From Prunella strophiata (lineage: Eukaryota; Chordata; Aves; Passeriformes; Prunellidae), in NCBI GenBank assembly GCA_036583965.1, contig JAZBQD010000015.1, positions 73,205,830 to 73,269,829 on the forward strand: 64,000 nucleotides of DNA. The letters run 5' to 3'. The position numbers were made by a program, and so were the translations under genes. The notes beneath the pieces were generated by a model. That model worked only from the letters and a program-made list of their open reading frames with translations. It did not search any database and was not told the DNA's origin. Of the stretch, positions 61,363 to 64,000 are shown one piece after another (within the stretch, counting starts at the first letter, position 1; each line of letters begins with the position of its first letter).

Positions 61363-64000
61363 TAGCTTTTCTTTTTAAGCTTGGAATCAGATGCATCCTA
61401 CCCTAGCCAAAGGGAAACATTTTAGAGGCTCTGACGCATTTACACAGATGAAGGAAGGAAATGTCCAAAAGAGTCAAAAGCTAAAAATAGATCAGTTTAC
61501 TGAGTTGAACTCTGGGTGGGAATTGACGAACTAAATATAAATCTAAATTTGAACCTTTGTGCCTTACATAACTGAGTGGTGTAACCCCTTTTGGATATTG
61601 CTGCTTTTTCTTGCATTCAACTTTATACTAGACAGCTTCAGAGGAAAACTTGTGTCAAGCTTTGTGAATTTGCTTTGCGTTGCTTTAAATAGACAGCACT
61701 GAGAAGTCTGATTCTCTCTTGACGATTATTGTTACAGCATAGTTTAACTCCCTGGAAAAGTGGATTGTGGGTTTTGTTGGGGTTTTTTGTTTGTTTTGAA
61801 GAACTCAGTGAAAATGGTATCTCCTGACTCTACTGAACAGAAGTTTTAAACCAGTAGCAATTATAACCAGTGTCTGTGAGGGGGTGTAATTTTTTTCCTC
61901 AACTTCTTCAAGAAGCAGTAAATTTGCCTGTCATATCTGTACATAGAAAGGAATGATAATCTGAACATTTAAGAATGTTTGGCTGTCTAAAAGGGTTTGC
62001 TCTCTGCCTTACCACAAATCACAGTTAGAAGCTATCAGCTTTACTTTGAGGTGAAGAAAAATAAGCTTGTTTGAGTGTGTAAAATTTATGTAATGGAAAA
62101 AAGTATAGGAAAAACCAGTTAATATGTGAGTGTTGTAGATTATTGTTGTTAGATGACTGTGGTAGTGCCATGAAAATGGAGATAAGCAAATTTTCCTTCT
62201 TCCTTGAGTAACAGTGTGCATTTTTTGGATAACTGATAGCAACCAACATAATACTGCTAATTAAAAACTGGCCTTTTCCCATGTGTTGAAGCAGGGACAG
62301 TGCTGTCGAATCCCTGTGGTTTAGTATTTGTCAACTGCTAGTGAGGACTGGTTCTTTCGTAATGTTAAACCTAATTCTAAAGCTTTTTCCAATTAGAATT
62401 GGAAAGGTGAAATTCATATATTAATTCATTGACTTTGTTAGAAAAACAAATGTTACCATTTACAAATGTAGTAAATGTAATAGGATATTAGGCATAAAAA
62501 TGGTAGCATTGATTAGATTAACTTCAAGCAGTAACTCTCCACCCATCACTCCCACAAGAACTGAGGGGTTAGCTTTTTTACTCAATACCTTTCCTTTTTT
62601 TATTATATCATTTGCTGTAGAATATTTGCTTGGCAGATGTATAAATAGTTGTGCTCTTATTTGCTGTATGTTTCTGTTTGGTTTTCCAGCAGAGCCTGGG
62701 AATGTTTGTTTTTGCAAGGTTGTTTTGAAAAAATTTGGAGTCTTTGATTACTAAAAATAGTATTTGTTCCAAGCAGCAGTTTATCTGTTAAAGCAATGAG
62801 CAGTTTGTAGGAAAAGGACCTGACTACTTACTGTCATGGTTATATACCAGCATGGCAATTTAAACTTGGTATTCATGGAAGATCTTGTTATATAGCAAAG
62901 TATGAAAACTACTGCGTTTAAAATCTCATATTTTTCTAGAATATGCTTTTGGAATGGTTTTGTCCATGCTGCAGTCTCCACTGTGTTAACCCACTGTTAG
63001 AAAGTTGAAGCTGTAAAACCCTTTTGCAAGAGCACTTGGTTAACTTGAGTGGCCGTGCAACCTGTGGTGTTTCTGCTCGTAGGCAAGTTCATGAGCAGGA
63101 TGTGACTTGCAGTTCATGTCCACTGAGGCAACACGAGTGGCTTCAAAGAGCAAGAAGGTGCTGCTCTCCATAATGCCGTGCAATGTCCTCTAGGCAGTGA
63201 AAGGAAGTGGCAGAGCCCTGTGTTTGAGTGTGGTAAGCAAGGATGGATATACCTTGATACACAGGTGGAACACTTAAAGTGCAGTCTGTAAATTGTCTGG
63301 GCTGCCAGAACTCAATTCCCTCTGTGCATATGCTGAAGCTTTGTTACGTGTTGATAAAGCAACAAATGGGGCAGGGGCTTTTGTGGTCTTGAGCAGCCAA
63401 AATAGTATCTTAAGCTTTAATTTATTTATTTGTGAAGTGTTTTTACTACTTGGGGTAGAAATCTCACTCCCACTTGTCTCCTTTGCTAATACTTTGGGAT
63501 CTGACTCCTGTTCTGATTTCAGGTGGGATACACAATCTTCAGATTTGAGATCTCCTAGTTTAATGAGACTTGTTTAACCACAGGAGAGATGAATGTTTAG
63601 AGGAGGGATAGGCATCTTTTTCCAGACTGGCTTTTCACTGTCTTAATTGTTGTCTCTGCTTCTGTGATCCCTTCTTTTGTTCCTTTTCTTCAATAAATAA
63701 GACAGAGGTCCAGCAGACAATAAGCTCAATCACGAGGCATCAGTGTTCATCTCTGCAGGAGGTCCATTATGTGCTCATGGATAAGTAGGGGGTCCTGTGG
63801 AAAAGCCCTGTGGAGTTTGAGAAATACAGCATGTGTGCTGCGCTGACAAATAAGGGTTGCACAGGCAGCCTTAATGCTGCATTATCTAGTTTTAGAATCC
63901 TCTTTGTGGCAATTTCAATCACACCTGGTCCTATCTCATTGTTGAGATGAGTCATTGTTTAGAGTTTATGTAGAGTTTTTATTAAATGCCTTAGTGGATG

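Larger units (their letters stand above)
50763..64000 (+). other. Probable first intron of the plus-strand gene (continues past the window)
   Basis: From the GTGAGT donor at 50,763 no further exon with convincing acceptor, open frame and donor was found up to the window end. After the island ends near 52.0 kb, the plus strand has more G than C (for example 19 against 5 in 56,041-56,100 and 18 against 7 in 58,681-58,740, by hand count). That is the bias expected in the coding strand of a gene transcribed in the germline. The stretch holds one LTR, a (GT)n run and a T-rich run near 58,468-58,483, and otherwise nothing identifiable. Small exons could have been missed. Confidence 0.5.

Overview
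The window looks like nuclear DNA from a bird, probably a passerine-like genome. The evidence is the repeat content: several truncated CR1 LINE 3' ends finishing in the ATTCTATG octamer, two near-intact avian-type solo LTRs, and two further LTRs. The rest is AT-rich non-coding sequence broken by two CpG islands. There are no prokaryotic-style operons, phage genes, CRISPR arrays or bacterial RNA genes. Species and chromosome cannot be fixed from the sequence alone.

Layout. (a) 1-11,560: AT-rich non-coding DNA with a CR1 fragment (1,321-1,980), a CR1 remnant (about 3,990-4,050) and a solo LTR with a 5-bp target duplication (7,557-8,086). (b) 11,565-12,085: a compact CpG island, best read as the promoter and first coding exon of a leftward (minus-strand) gene, with RFX X-box-like motifs. 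(c) 12.1-49.5 kb: about 37 kb with no recognisable gene, holding a second solo LTR (17,769-18,305), an old long LTR (20,469-21,570, minus strand), CR1 fragments, simple repeats and one doubtful exon-like patch near 30.0 kb. (d) 49,555-52,020: a large CpG island with the 5' leader and first coding exon (50,648-50,762, plus strand) of a rightward gene. The leader carries several upstream ORFs and a run of microsatellites. (e) 50,763-64,000: most simply the first intron of that gene, G-rich over C on the plus strand and holding a short antisense LTR.

The two genes are therefore divergent: their promoters face away from each other across roughly 38 kb of repeat-bearing intergenic DNA. Neither could be named from its short, low-complexity first exon, so no symbols are given. 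I see no convincing new biological system. The points most worth a second look are the two unidentified first exons, the uORF- and repeat-laden leader, the strand-composition switch at the large island, and the well-preserved solo LTRs.
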